NCBI RefSeq assembly: GCF_001428895.1
Contig: NZ_LMJA01000013.1
Coordinates: forward strand, 28,649 to 92,648
Reading direction: 5' to 3'
DNA: 64,000 nt
Origin: Mycobacterium sp. Root265
GTDB lineage: Bacteria; Actinomycetota; Actinomycetes; Mycobacteriales; Mycobacteriaceae
Of this stretch, positions 1-9,133 are shown piece by piece (within the stretch, counting starts at the first letter, position 1; each line of letters begins with the position of its first letter). The notes under the pieces are model-generated. The model had not been told where the DNA came from. It searched no databases and saw nothing but the letters and a program-made list of their open reading frames with translations. Position numbers and translations under genes: made by a program.

Positions 1-515
1 TCGCGGCCGCCCTGGCCCAGCAGGGGGCCTTCCTCGGCTACCGGGTGACGGTGTGCGATGCCCGGCCGGTCTTCGCCACCGAAGCACGCTTCCCGGCGGC
101 CGACGACGTGGTCGTGGACTGGCCCGACCGCTATCTGCGCGCCCAGCAGGACGCCGGCGCCATCGACGGCCGCACCGCGATATGCGTGCTGACCCACGAC
201 CCCAAGTTCGACGTGCCCGCCCTGGAGGTGGCACTGCGACTGCCGCAGATCGGCTATATCGGGGCCATGGGTTCGCGGCGCACCCATCTCGACCGCCTCG
301 CCCGGTTACGCGAGGCGGGGATCACCGATGCCGATCTGGCGGGGCTGTCGAGCCCGATCGGACTGGACCTCGGGGCGCGCACCCCCGAGGAGACCGCTGT
401 CTCGATCGTGGCCGAGATCATCGCCCGCCGGTGGGGCGGCGGGGGTCGCCCGCTGGCCGCGGTGGACGGTCGGATCCACCACGAGCGGGCCGACACCAGC
501 ATCAACGTGCGGTAA
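1..515 (+). CDS. XdhC-family molybdoenzyme maturation protein, C-terminal part
   Basis: Only the 3' part is present; the reading frame is open from base 3, so the start lies upstream of the window. The roughly 170 visible residues form the Rossmann-like C-terminal domain of XdhC/CoxI proteins: the segment from GYRVTVCDARPVFA through CVLTHDPKFDVPAL to YIGAMGSRRTH and the ending LGARTPEETAVSIVAEIIA are typical. XdhC proteins handle molybdenum cofactor (sulfuration and insertion) for xanthine-dehydrogenase-type hydroxylases. It lies 111 bp upstream of the molybdenum hydroxylase genes on the same strand, so it is probably the maturation factor for that enzyme. The family call is firm; the exact partner is inferred from context. 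Confidence 0.85.
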   Translation, partial: AAALAQQGAFLGYRVTVCDARPVFATEARFPAADDVVVDWPDRYLRAQQDAGAIDGRTAICVLTHDPKFDVPALEVALRLPQIGYIGAMGSRRTHLDRLARLREAGITDADLAGLSSPIGLDLGARTPEETAVSIVAEIIARRWGGGGRPLAAVDGRIHHERADTSINVR

Positions 516-626
516 CGCCACTCTCTTCTTTTGGAACGCTGCTTCTCGGGGTAGGCTAACGCCGCTCGCATCAACGTGTGACACAGCCCACTTACACGCG
601 CAAGCATTCGAGGAACAGGAGCCCCT

Positions 627-2960
627 GTGACGGGAACCGTCGCCGCTCGCTACGCAGGCACCCGGGTGCCACGAATCGAAGATGCCCGCCTGCTCACCGG
701 CAAGGGCACCTTCGTCGATGATGTGCAGCGGCCCGGCATGCTGCATGCCTGCTTCGTGCGCAGCCCTTTCGCGCACGCCACCATCAACCGCATCGATACC
801 GCGGCCGCGCTCGCGCTGCCCGGCGTGCAGGCGGTGTTCACCGCCGCCGACATCAACCCCGGCGTGCACGAGGCCTGGCACGCGGTGGCCGGCAAGGATG
901 TCCCCGACACCCCGCGCCCGCCGCTGGCCGAGGGCGAGGTGAAGTTCGTCGGCGACCCGGTCGCCATCGTCATCGCCGAGAGCCGGCGCCTGGCCGAGGA
1001 CGCCGTCGACCTCGTCGACGTCGACTACACCCAGCTGCCCGCCGTCGCCGACTTCCGCAAAGCAATCGGCGGTGCCGCCGAAGACATTCCCGTCGTGCAC
1101 GAGGCCTACCCCGACAACGTCGCCGGCGGGATGGGCGGGATGCCGCCGGACGAGGAGCTGTTCGCCTCGGCGGCCCATGTGGTCGAAGAACGTATCTACC
1201 AACAGATGTACGTGCCGGTGCCGATGGAGACCCGCGGGATCGTCGTCGAGTGGACGGCAGGCACCTCCGAGCTCACCATCTGGGGCTCTACCCAGACACC
1301 GCACGAACTGCGTGCGTTCGCCGCCCGGCTGCTCGGCATCCCCGCCCAGGGCGTGCGGGTCATCGTCCGCGACACCGGCGGCGGATTCGGCCAGAAGGTC
1401 GTCCCGATGCGCGAGGACATGAGCATCATGCTGGCCGCACGCCGGGTGCCGGCGCCGCTGAAGTGGATCGAGGACCGCCGCGAGAACCTGATGTCGGCCG
1501 GGCAGTCCCGGCACGTCGACGGCACCGTCCGGATGGCCTTCGACGCCGAAGGGAAGATCCTGGCCGCCGATATCGACTTCGTCCAGGACGTCGGCTCCTA
1601 CCCGACGCCCTACCCAGTGCTCACCACCGCCGCGATCGGCATGTTCTTCCCCGGCCCCTACCGGGTGCCCAAGGCCAGCTTCAACTACAAGACGGTGTTC
1701 TCCAACACCCCCGGCCTGCACGCCTACCGCGGCCCGTGGCAGTACGAAACCCTCACCCGGGAAATGCTTCTCGACATCGCCGCGCGCAAGATCGGGATGG
1801 ATCCCGCGGAGCTTCGGCGCATCAACATCCTGCGCGGGGACGAGATGCCCTACTTCAATCCCAACGGCATGCCCTATGACAACTGCGCACCCGCCGACAC
1901 CTTCGAGCAGGCCGTCAAGATCCTCGACCTCGAGGGTTTCCGCAAGGAACAGGCCGAAGCGCTGGCCCAGGGCCGCTACATCGGGCTCGGGTTCTCGGCC
2001 TACATCGAACCCACCGGTGCGGCGACAGGGAACCTCGCCACCGAGGGCGCCACCATCCGGATGGAATCCACGGGCAAGATCAACGTCTACGTCAACGGCG
2101 GTTCCAGCGGAAACAGCATCGAGACCACAGTCGTCCAGCTCACCGCAGATGTGTTGGGCGCCAACATCAACGACGTGGCCACCATCCAGGGCGACACCGC
2201 GGTGACACCGTACGGCGCGGGCACCCAGGGCAGTCGCAGCGCGCCCATGACCGCGGGCGCGGTGAACGAGGCGGGCACCATCCTGCGCCGCCAGATCGTC
2301 GCGATCGCGGCCCAGATGCTCGGCGCCGAGGCCGACGACATCGAGCTGGCCGATTCACGGGCCATCCTCATCAGCGATCGCGAGAAGAGCGTCGGCTTCT
2401 CCGACATCGCCTACCGGTCCTACTATGACCCCGCTCAGCTGGGCGGGGTCTCCCCCACCCTGGAGGCCACCGCGCGGTTCAACTCACAGGCGATGATCCA
2501 CTGGGCCAATGCAACCCACGCCTGCACCTGCGAGGTCGACGTCGTCACCGGCCAGGTGACGCTGACCCGATACATCGTCAGCGAGGACGTCGGCCCGATG
2601 ATCAACCCGAACGTGGTCGAGGGCCAGGTGGCCGGCGGCACCGTGCAGGGCATCGGCGGCGCACTGCTGGAACAGCTGGCCTACGACGACGCCGGCAATC
2701 CGATCGCCTCGACGTTCGTGGACTATCTGCTGCCCACCGCCACCGAGGTACCGACCATCGAGTTCGGTCACATCGAGATCCCGGGACCCGGCGTCGGCGG
2801 CTACAAGGGTGCCGGCGAGGGCGGCGCCATCGGGTCGCCGCCCGCCGTCATCAACGCCATCAACGACGCGCTCGCCCCCTTGGGTGTGACGGTCACCCAG
2901 ATGCCCGCCACCCCGGCCAAGATCGTCGACCTGATCGAGAACGCCAGAAAGGACCGCTGA
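627..2960 (+). CDS. Molybdenum hydroxylase large subunit (xanthine dehydrogenase / CoxL-like)
   Basis: A 777-residue molybdopterin-binding subunit of the xanthine dehydrogenase/aerobic CO dehydrogenase family, full length for that family. It opens with the a/b-hammerhead segment (RIEDARLLTGKGTFVDD) and carries the cofactor motifs GGGFGQK (about residues 251-257) and GGYKGAGEGGAIGSP near the C-terminus. The active-site loop reads AYRGPW (about residue 367), not the AYxCSFR of true CO dehydrogenase or the AYRGAGR of form II enzymes, so the substrate is unknown and CO oxidation is not supported. The GTG start follows AGGAACAGGAG. It is the first gene of a four-gene operon with CoxG-, FAD- and 2Fe-2S-type partners. 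Confidence 0.9.
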   Translation: MTGTVAARYAGTRVPRIEDARLLTGKGTFVDDVQRPGMLHACFVRSPFAHATINRIDTAAALALPGVQAVFTAADINPGVHEAWHAVAGKDVPDTPRPPLAEGEVKFVGDPVAIVIAESRRLAEDAVDLVDVDYTQLPAVADFRKAIGGAAEDIPVVHEAYPDNVAGGMGGMPPDEELFASAAHVVEERIYQQMYVPVPMETRGIVVEWTAGTSELTIWGSTQTPHELRAFAARLLGIPAQGVRVIVRDTGGGFGQKVVPMREDMSIMLAARRVPAPLKWIEDRRENLMSAGQSRHVDGTVRMAFDAEGKILAADIDFVQDVGSYPTPYPVLTTAAIGMFFPGPYRVPKASFNYKTVFSNTPGLHAYRGPWQYETLTREMLLDIAARKIGMDPAELRRINILRGDEMPYFNPNGMPYDNCAPADTFEQAVKILDLEGFRKEQAEALAQGRYIGLGFSAYIEPTGAATGNLATEGATIRMESTGKINVYVNGGSSGNSIETTVVQLTADVLGANINDVATIQGDTAVTPYGAGTQGSRSAPMTAGAVNEAGTILRRQIVAIAAQMLGAEADDIELADSRAILISDREKSVGFSDIAYRSYYDPAQLGGVSPTLEATARFNSQAMIHWANATHACTCEVDVVTGQVTLTRYIVSEDVGPMINPNVVEGQVAGGTVQGIGGALLEQLAYDDAGNPIASTFVDYLLPTATEVPTIEFGHIEIPGPGVGGYKGAGEGGAIGSPPAVINAINDALAPLGVTVTQMPATPAKIVDLIENARKDR

Positions 2961-2963
2961 AAC

Positions 2964-3650
2964 GTGGAGCTGAACAACGAATTCCGGGTCGCGGTGCCCA
3001 CCGCCACCGTCTGGGAGGTTTTCACCGATGTGGAACGGGTGGCCCCGTGCCTGCCGGGAGCCACCCTGCTCAGCGTCGACGGCGATGACTTCACCGGGGC
3101 GGTGAAGGTCAAGGTCGGACCGATCACGGTGTCCTACAAGGGCGTGGCGACCTACCAGGAGAAGGACAGCGCAGCCCAGCGGATCGTGCTCAAGGCCGAG
3201 GGCAAGGAGACCCGCGGCAACGGCACCGCCGCAGCCACCGTGACCGCCCAGCTCAAGGACGAGGGAGACGCCACCACGGTGGTGATCACCACCGATCTCG
3301 CCATCTCCGGCAAGGCCGCCCAGTTCGGCCGCGGCGTGCTCGCCGATGTCTCGGGCAACCTGATCGCCCAGTTCGCCCGCAGCCTGGAGGCCGAACTACT
3401 CGGTGGCGCACCGTCTGCCACCTCCGCACCGTCCACCGAGACGGCCACCGCCGCCGCGCAACCCTCCGACTCCGTCGACCTGCTCAAGGTGGTCGCCGTG
3501 CCGGTGGCCAAGCGCTACGGACCCGCCGTCGCCGCGGCCGCGGCCGCCGGCGCCGCCGGATTCCTGGTCGGCCGGCGCAGGCGCACCGCCGCCGCCCCGC
3601 CCACGGTGTCCGCCGAACTGCAGGCCCTGCTGACCCGGTTGCTCGCGTGA
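2964..3650 (+). CDS. CoxG-like SRPBCC protein with C-terminal membrane anchor
   Basis: 228 residues starting at GTG, 3 bp after the large-subunit stop. Residues 1-150 are a SRPBCC/START-like domain of the CoxG family (MELNNEFRVAVPTATVWEVFTDVERVAPCLPGA). A Thr/Ala/Pro-rich linker follows, then a hydrophobic segment (about 177-203, rich in Ala) and an Arg-rich end (GRRRRTAAA), which looks like a tail anchor with a cytoplasmic basic flank. CoxG proteins tether CO dehydrogenase to the membrane and have been reported to deliver menaquinone to it, so this protein may couple the hydroxylase to the quinone pool. It is cotranscribed with the large, medium and small subunits. Confidence 0.85.
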   Translation: MELNNEFRVAVPTATVWEVFTDVERVAPCLPGATLLSVDGDDFTGAVKVKVGPITVSYKGVATYQEKDSAAQRIVLKAEGKETRGNGTAAATVTAQLKDEGDATTVVITTDLAISGKAAQFGRGVLADVSGNLIAQFARSLEAELLGGAPSATSAPSTETATAAAQPSDSVDLLKVVAVPVAKRYGPAVAAAAAAGAAGFLVGRRRRTAAAPPTVSAELQALLTRLLA

Positions 3651-4522
3651 AGGCCGCCCCGTTCGCCTATCACCGGGCCGAGTCGGTGAAGGAAGCCGCG
3701 GACGTGCTGGCCGAATTCGGTGACGAGGCCAAGGTGCTCGCGGGCGGGCAGAGCCTGATCCCGCTGCTGGCGATGCGGCTGACCCATTTCGAGAACCTGG
3801 TGGACATCTCCCGGGTACCCGAACTGCAGGGCATCGACCTGATCGAGGACGAGGTGGTCATCGGCGCCGGCACCGCGCACGCGTTGGTGGGCATGGACGA
3901 CGAGGTCGCCGATTCGGTGCCGCTGCTGTCCCTGGCCACCCCGCACATCGGGCATTTCCAGATCCGCAACCGGGGCACCCTCGGCGGCGCGATCGCCCAC
4001 GCCGACCCGGCGGCCGAATTCGCCGCGGTGGCACTGACGCTGGATGCCACCATCGACGCCGCGTCCTCGCGGGGTGACCGCCAGATCGCGGCCTCGGATT
4101 TCTTCACCGGCCTGTGGGAGAACTCGCTGGCCGCCGATGAGCTGCTGCGCGCGGTGCGCTTCCCGGTCTGGTCCGGGCGAACCGGCTTCGCCGTGCACGA
4201 GTTCGCGCGCAGACACGGTGATTTCGCGATCGCCGGCGCGACGGTGGCCGTCGAACTCGACACCGAGGATCGCGTCAAGCGCTGCGCGGTGGGGCTGCTC
4301 GGGCTGGGTTCCACCCCCGAGCGGGGCACGCCGGCCGAGCGGGCGATCACCGGCAGACCCGTCTCCGACATCACCGCAGAGGAATTCGGCCGGCTCGCGC
4401 TGTCCGAACTGCACGACGTCCCCGCCGACCTCCAGGGTTCGGCGTCCTACCGCATCCGGGTGGGAGCGGCGATGGTCGCCCGCGCCTGGACCGACGCCAC
4501 CACGGAGGCCCTCGATGCATGA
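3647..4522 (+). CDS. FAD-binding medium subunit of molybdenum hydroxylase (CoxM-like)
   Basis: 291 residues beginning at a GTG that overlaps the previous stop by 4 bp (GTGA), so translation is probably coupled. The N-terminal half is the FAD-binding PCMH-type domain: AGGQSLIPLLAMRLTHFENLVDI near residues 33-55 and IRNRGTLGGAIAHADPAAEF near 105-124, both contacting FAD. The C-terminal half is the CO dehydrogenase flavoprotein C-terminal domain. It should pass electrons from the 2Fe-2S subunit to the final acceptor. Length and motif order match the CoxM/CutM family. Confidence 0.9.
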   Translation: MKAAPFAYHRAESVKEAADVLAEFGDEAKVLAGGQSLIPLLAMRLTHFENLVDISRVPELQGIDLIEDEVVIGAGTAHALVGMDDEVADSVPLLSLATPHIGHFQIRNRGTLGGAIAHADPAAEFAAVALTLDATIDAASSRGDRQIAASDFFTGLWENSLAADELLRAVRFPVWSGRTGFAVHEFARRHGDFAIAGATVAVELDTEDRVKRCAVGLLGLGSTPERGTPAERAITGRPVSDITAEEFGRLALSELHDVPADLQGSASYRIRVGAAMVARAWTDATTEALDA

Positions 4523-4988
4523 ACTTCCCATCGCGGTGTCGGTGAACGGACGCGAGTACCGCGACACCGTCGAACCACGCGTGACGCTGGCCGATCACCT
4601 GCGCGAGAACTGCGGTCTGACCGGCACGCACCTGGGCTGCGAGCACGGCGCCTGCGGTGCATGCACGGTCCTGCTGGACGGTCAGGCCGTGCGGTCCTGC
4701 CTGGTGCTGGCCGTGCAGGCCGACGGCCGGGAGGTGACCACCGTGGAGGGCATCGCGTCCCCGGACGGCGAGCTGTCCCCGGTGCAGGCCGCCATGCGGG
4801 AATGCCACGGCCTGCAGTGCGGCTTCTGCACACCGGGTTTCGTCACCTCCATCACCGCACTGCTGGCCGAAAACCCCGACCCCACCGACGCGGAGATCCG
4901 CGAAGGACTGTCCGGCAACTTCTGCCGGTGCACGGGTTATCAGGGCATCGTCAATGCGGTGAAACGCGCCGCCGAGGTCATGAGTTAA
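4515..4988 (+). CDS. 2Fe-2S small subunit of molybdenum hydroxylase (CoxS-like)
   Basis: 157 residues. The ATG at 4515 overlaps the medium-subunit stop by 8 bp and gives the usual family length; a much longer in-frame extension upstream is just the medium-subunit gene read in another frame. The N-terminal plant-type ferredoxin domain has [15 protein letters not shown] with a fourth Cys in RSCLVL. The C-terminal helical domain has CGFCTPGF and NFCRCTGY, ligating the second cluster next to the molybdenum cofactor. This completes a heterotrimeric hydroxylase with the two preceding subunit genes. Confidence 0.93.
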   Translation: MHELPIAVSVNGREYRDTVEPRVTLADHLRENCGLTGTHLGCEHGACGACTVLLDGQAVRSCLVLAVQADGREVTTVEGIASPDGELSPVQAAMRECHGLQCGFCTPGFVTSITALLAENPDPTDAEIREGLSGNFCRCTGYQGIVNAVKRAAEVMS

Positions 4989-5097
4989 CCGAGCGCCTCC
5001 TGGGCCGCTGCCGTGATCGACGGGTTGGGTAACGTCGGGTATCTGGCCGCCGATAGTCACCACGACGCTTCCCTCGGGGTGACGGGACAGGAGAACC

Positions 5098-5436
5098 ATG
5101 AGGACCACGACGATCAAGGGCGCCTTCGCCGCGGCCGTGCTCGCCGCCGGCACCGCGATCGCGCTGGCCGCACCGGCCATAGCCGACGAACAGCTCGACC
5201 AGCAGTTCCTCACGGCGCTCTCCGAGCGCGGCGTATCCGTGGGCAGCGACTCCAAGGCGATCGACATGGCCCAGTCGATGTGCCGCAAGCTGGGTAACGG
5301 CAGCAAGAAGGGCATCGAGACCGCGCTGTACTACATCAAGGACCACACCAACCTGGCCGACGACGAGATCACCACGTTCGCCGGAGTGGCGGCGCAGGCG
5401 TACTGCGCCGACAAGCTGCAGAAGCAGTCCGGCTAA
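5098..5436 (+). CDS. Secreted DUF732-family protein
   Basis: 112 residues with a cleavable signal peptide (basic MRTTTIKG, hydrophobic Ala-rich core, probable cut after AIA at about residue 27). The mature part is a small helical DUF732 domain with two cysteines (MCRKL and AYCADKL) that probably form a disulfide, the usual pattern of this mycobacterial secreted family. An AGGAGA ribosome site precedes the ATG by about 6 bases. No function is known for the family. The stop overlaps the end of the convergent SDR gene by 4 bp. Confidence 0.8.
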   Translation: MRTTTIKGAFAAAVLAAGTAIALAAPAIADEQLDQQFLTALSERGVSVGSDSKAIDMAQSMCRKLGNGSKKGIETALYYIKDHTNLADDEITTFAGVAAQAYCADKLQKQSG

Positions 5437-6269
5437 CTCTCGACGACCCCGCGCAGGCCGTCCGCGCCGAAAACCGGCTCCAGCATCGCCGACAGGTCGG
5501 GCCCGCGGCGCAGACCGTGTCCGCCGTCGATGTTGATGACCTGGCCGGTGATCCACCCCGAGGCATCGCTGAGCAGGAACACCGCGGCGTTGGCGATGTC
5601 TTCGACCTCGCCGTGCCGCGGTAGCGGCGTGTTGGCCGCGTAGTCGCCCTTGAGCTCTGGCATGGACAGGATCGGGGCGACCATATCGGTGGCGATCAAC
5701 CCCGGACGGATCGAGTTGACCCGCACCCAGGACGGGCCGAGCTCGTCGGCGGCCAGCATCATCAGGTGATCCAGCGCGGCCTTGGTGACACCGTAGGCAC
5801 CGAACCAGCGGTGGGTACTACCTGCGGCGATCGACGAGATCCCGATGAACGAGCCGCCGCCGCCGCGCACCAACTCACGCGCCGAATGCTTGAGCACGTA
5901 CATGCTGCCGTTGACGTTCAGATCGACGGCGCGGCGCCACCCGTCGGAGTCGACCTGGGTGAGCGGGCCGATGGTCTCGGTGCCGCCGGCGCAGTGCACC
6001 ACCCCGTTCAGCCGGCCCGTCCAGGCGGTTGCGGCGTCGACGGCGCGGGCCACCTCGTCCTCGTTGGTGACGTCGGCGGGTTCGAAGCGGACCTCGCCGT
6101 CTCCGGATCCCGCGGTGATCTCGTCTACCGCCGCCGACAGCTTGTCGGCGTTACGCCCGACCAACATCGCGTTGCCGCCGCTGGCCACCACGGCTGCGGC
6201 CACACCCTTGCCGATTCCGCTTCCGCCGCCGGTCACCAGGACCGTCTGTCCTGCCAAAGTAATTTGCAC
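5433..6269 (-). CDS. SDR-family oxidoreductase
   Basis: 278 residues from a GTG start (VQITLAGQTVLVTGG). Longer starts would extend into the divergent gene region without homology-like sequence. It is a classical short-chain dehydrogenase: cofactor motif TGGGSGIGKG near residues 12-21, NADP-type discrimination around GRNADKL, catalytic Ser in GISSIAAGS and Tyr-x3-Lys in YGVTKAA (about residue 163), and a C-terminal WITGQVINIDGGHG. The substrate is unknown. In M. tuberculosis an SDR-type gene also lies just upstream of otsA, but I cannot confirm orthology. Confidence 0.85.
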   Translation of the reverse strand: MQITLAGQTVLVTGGGSGIGKGVAAAVVASGGNAMLVGRNADKLSAAVDEITAGSGDGEVRFEPADVTNEDEVARAVDAATAWTGRLNGVVHCAGGTETIGPLTQVDSDGWRRAVDLNVNGSMYVLKHSARELVRGGGGSFIGISSIAAGSTHRWFGAYGVTKAALDHLMMLAADELGPSWVRVNSIRPGLIATDMVAPILSMPELKGDYAANTPLPRHGEVEDIANAAVFLLSDASGWITGQVINIDGGHGLRRGPDLSAMLEPVFGADGLRGVVES

Positions 6270-6328
6270 AGCTACACATTTACACGGGTGCCGACGGCGG
6301 TGGCCCGGACTTCGCATAGAATTACGAG

Positions 6329-6493
6329 ATGCCCGCCAAAACTGATAGCGCCGAGATCGGCGACGTCGAGCCCGTGGCCGACGACACCGCCAGCATGGCT
6401 CGCCGTGTGGTGGCCGCCTACGCCACCGACGCCGACGAATGTCGCACCTTCCTGGCCATGCTCGGTATCGGACCGGCAAAGCTCGAGGCCTAG
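6329..6493 (+). CDS. Small hypothetical protein directly upstream of otsA (Rv3489-like)
   Basis: A 54-residue ORF (MPAKTDSAEIGDVEPVADD...GIGPAKLEA) whose stop TAG at 6491-6493 abuts the otsA GTG. It is acidic at the N-terminus with a short helical C-terminal half and has no membrane segment. Codon use is strongly GC-rich in third position like its neighbours. M. tuberculosis has a similar-sized unknown gene (Rv3489) in the same place. The otsA ribosome site (GAGG) lies inside this ORF, so its translation may affect otsA expression. Function unknown. Confidence 0.65.
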   Translation: MPAKTDSAEIGDVEPVADDTASMARRVVAAYATDADECRTFLAMLGIGPAKLEA

Positions 6494-7969
6494 GTGTCGA
6501 TGGGAGTCGATTCCGCCGACTCCGCCCCAGACGGGGGCCAAGCCGAGTTCGTCGTCGTGGCCAATCGGCTACCGGTCGACCAGGTCGTGCTGCCCGACGG
6601 CTCCACCACCTGGAAACGCAGCCCCGGTGGCCTGGTCACGGCGCTGGAGCCGATCCTGCGCAAACAGCGCGGTGCCTGGATCGGCTGGCCCGGTGTCGCC
6701 GACGACCGCGTCGTCGACGGCGACGAGGAACCCATCGTCCAGGATGACCTTCAGCTCTACCCGGTGCGGCTGTCCGCCGACGACGTGGCGCTGTACTACG
6801 AGGGTTTCTCCAACGCCACGCTGTGGCCGCTGTACCACGACGTCATCGTCAAACCGATCTACCACCGCGAGTGGTGGGAGCGCTACGTCGAGGTGAACCG
6901 GCGGTTCGCCGAAGCCACCTCGCGGGCTGCCGCACCCGGCGCCACCGTGTGGATCCAGGACTACCAGCTGCAACTGGTGCCCAAGATGCTGCGCATGCTG
7001 CGCCCCGACCTCACCATCGGGTTCTTCCTGCACATCCCGTTCCCGCCGGTCGAGTTGTTCATGCAGATGCCGTGGCGCACCGAGATCATCGAGGGCCTGC
7101 TCGGCGCCGATCTGGTGGGCTTCCACCTGGCCGGCGGCGCCCAGAACTTCCTGATCCTGGCCCGCAGGCTGATCGGTGCCCACACCTCGCGCGCCTCCAT
7201 CGGCGTGCGCTCCCGCTTCGGCGAGGTCCAGGTCGGGTTCCGCACCGTCAAGGTCGGCGCGTTCCCCATCTCCATCGACTCCGCCGATCTCGACCGCAAA
7301 GCGCGCGACAAATCGGTCCGGCAGCGGGCCCGCCAGATCCGCGCCGAACTGGGTAACCCGCGCAAGATCCTGCTCGGAGTCGACAGGCTGGACTACACCA
7401 AGGGCATCGACGTCCGGCTCAGGGCGTTCTCCGAACTGCTCGAGCAGGACCGCGCCGATCGCAGCGACACCGTGCTGATCCAGCTGGCCACACCCAGCCG
7501 GGAACGGGTCGAGAGCTATATCGAGATGCGCGAGGACATCGAGCGACAGGTCGGCCATATCAACGGCGAGTACGGCGAGGTCGGGCATGCGGTGGTGCAC
7601 TACATCCACCGGCCGCTACCCCGCGATGAGCTGATCGCGTTCTTCGTGGCGGCCGACGTGATGCTGGTGACCCCGCTGCGCGACGGTATGAACCTGGTCG
7701 CCAAGGAGTACGTGGCCTGCCGCAGCGATCTCGGCGGCGCGCTGGTGCTTTCCGAATTCACCGGCGCCGCAGCCGAACTACGCCAGGCCTACCTGTGCAA
7801 CCCGCATCACACCGACGGTGTCCGCGATGCCATCGAGCAGGCGCTGAATCAGACCGTCGAGGACGGCAAGCGCCGGATGCGTGCGCTGCGCCGCCAGGTG
7901 CTCGCCCATGACGTCGACCGCTGGGCGAGGTCGTTCCTGGACGCCCTGGCCACCGCTAAATCGGAGTGA
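6494..7969 (+). CDS. otsA: Trehalose-6-phosphate synthase
   Basis: 491 residues, the normal length of actinobacterial OtsA (GT20). It makes trehalose-6-phosphate from a nucleoside diphosphate glucose and glucose-6-phosphate. Visible motifs: VANRLPV (about 22-28), [28 protein letters not shown] (about 176-185), [11 protein letters not shown] (about 296-306) and [14 protein letters not shown] (about 392-405), the last holding the nucleotide-sugar contacts. The GTG start is supported by GAGG 6 bases upstream; an in-frame ATG at 6500 is the alternative. Its 3' end overlaps the convergent mce4 operon end by 14 bp. Confidence 0.95.
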   Translation: MSMGVDSADSAPDGGQAEFVVVANRLPVDQVVLPDGSTTWKRSPGGLVTALEPILRKQRGAWIGWPGVADDRVVDGDEEPIVQDDLQLYPVRLSADDVALYYEGFSNATLWPLYHDVIVKPIYHREWWERYVEVNRRFAEATSRAAAPGATVWIQDYQLQLVPKMLRMLRPDLTIGFFLHIPFPPVELFMQMPWRTEIIEGLLGADLVGFHLAGGAQNFLILARRLIGAHTSRASIGVRSRFGEVQVGFRTVKVGAFPISIDSADLDRKARDKSVRQRARQIRAELGNPRKILLGVDRLDYTKGIDVRLRAFSELLEQDRADRSDTVLIQLATPSRERVESYIEMREDIERQVGHINGEYGEVGHAVVHYIHRPLPRDELIAFFVAADVMLVTPLRDGMNLVAKEYVACRSDLGGALVLSEFTGAAAELRQAYLCNPHHTDGVRDAIEQALNQTVEDGKRRMRALRRQVLAHDVDRWARSFLDALATAKSE

Positions 7970-8441
7970 TGTAGCTGATCAACCACTTGCCGTCGATCTT
8001 CTGGTAATCGACGCGCAGGCGGCTGCCGTCATAGACGGGCTGCTTGGCCTTGTCGGTGACGGTGCGATTCATGAACACCAGCACCGACGCCGAATCCCGT
8101 TGCGCGCTCATCAGACCCGCGCCGACCGCGTGTGCCTGGCTGATCACCTGGCGCTCACGCGCCTGCGGGATGATGTCCTGGGTGGCGCGTTCCTGGAATT
8201 CGCGGCGGTATTCCGGCGTCAGCAGTGTCGCGGCATCGGTGAGACTGCGCTCGACGGTCTGGAAGTCGTAGCCGAACACCCGCGGGATCTGCTCGATGGC
8301 CATGCCCGGCAGCACCGCCTCGGCCTGCTCGGCCGCGCGGGTCTGCACCCGGTCCCAATACAACCCGCCCGCCGCTGCGGACAGGGCGATCAGACCGAGC
8401 GCGAAGACCGCGACGGCCAGCTGGATCAGTCTGGCGCGCAT
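7956..8441 (-). CDS. Mce4-associated membrane protein (Rv3492c-like)
   Basis: 161 residues, last gene of the mce4 operon. One N-terminal membrane segment (about residues 5-28, [23 protein letters not shown]) is followed by an extracytoplasmic domain of the NTF2-like fold common to Mce-associated (Mas/Mam) proteins: helices around residues 60-90 and a strand-rich C-terminus ending in [10 protein letters not shown]. The start ATG overlaps the upstream gene's stop by 1 base. Such proteins stabilise Mce complexes in the cell envelope; the specific role here is inferred from the family. Confidence 0.85.
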   Translation of the reverse strand: MRARLIQLAVAVFALGLIALSAAAGGLYWDRVQTRAAEQAEAVLPGMAIEQIPRVFGYDFQTVERSLTDAATLLTPEYRREFQERATQDIIPQARERQVISQAHAVGAGLMSAQRDSASVLVFMNRTVTDKAKQPVYDGSRLRVDYQKIDGKWLISYITPI

Positions 8442-9133
8442 CAGTTGCCACCCTCGGGGTACTTCAGGTCGTAGCCGGTCATGTGACCGTTGTCGTCCTC
8501 GTGCACGATCACCCGCATCCGATAGGGCTGTGAGGGCTTGTTGACGCCCTCCAGGTCGGTGACGGTGACCCGCACCGAGACCAGCACCGCGGCGTTGCCA
8601 CCGATGTCGTCGACCTTCTCCAGTGCGGCACCACTGATGACCGCCTCGGAGGTGGCATTGGTGTCGCGGAAGATGGCCTTGAGGTTGTCGACGTTGTTGT
8701 CCTGGCTCAGCATGTCCCGCAACGGACCGCTGGTGCCGTCGACGAACCGGTTCACGCTCTCGTCGATCGTGTTCTGGTCGTAGCTGAACATGTTCATCAC
8801 GGTCTGTTCGGCGGTGTCGACGAACCGCTGATCACGGGCCTGGACGTCCTCGGCGTGCCGGTGCTGCACCATCAGCACGGCCACCACCACCACCAGTGCG
8901 ACCGCGGCGACCAGCGCGGCCACCCCGGACACCAGGGCGACCAGCGCGCGGTGGGGTTGGCGCGGCGGCAGCGCGGTGGGCGTGGCCGGCGTCGTGCGGG
9001 TCACCGGTGCGCTGGTGACCACCTTGGCGGCGGACTCACCCTCCGGGGCGGCCGCCGGGCCCGCCGCGCGCGAGGCACGCCGACGGGTGGGCTTGGCGGG
9101 TGTGTCCCCGGAAGCCCGTTCCTGCTCAACCAT
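8441..9133 (-). CDS. Mce4-associated membrane protein (Rv3493c-like)
   Basis: 230 residues. The first 60 or so are a low-complexity Lys/Arg/Pro/Thr/Ala cytoplasmic region (TPAKPTRRRASRAAGP...), followed by one strong membrane segment (about 66-90, LVALVSGVAALVAAVALVVVVAVLMV) and an NTF2-like extracytoplasmic domain. It begins right after the mce4F stop with no gap. It is paralogous in layout to the next gene, and the pair matches the two Mce-associated genes that close mce operons. Probably an accessory subunit of the sterol importer. Confidence 0.85.
   Translation of the reverse strand: MVEQERASGDTPAKPTRRRASRAAGPAAAPEGESAAKVVTSAPVTRTTPATPTALPPRQPHRALVALVSGVAALVAAVALVVVVAVLMVQHRHAEDVQARDQRFVDTAEQTVMNMFSYDQNTIDESVNRFVDGTSGPLRDMLSQDNNVDNLKAIFRDTNATSEAVISGAALEKVDDIGGNAAVLVSVRVTVTDLEGVNKPSQPYRMRVIVHEDDNGHMTGYDLKYPEGGN

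Noticed and set aside
569-600. Possible KstR-like box (AACGTGTGACA) before the molybdenum hydroxylase operon
   Set aside because: The GTT half-site is missing, so it does not fit TnnAACnnGTTnnA.
4044-4514. 157-codon N-terminal extension of the 2Fe-2S subunit frame
   Set aside because: Lies fully inside the FAD-subunit gene in another frame; the ATG at 4515 gives the family length.
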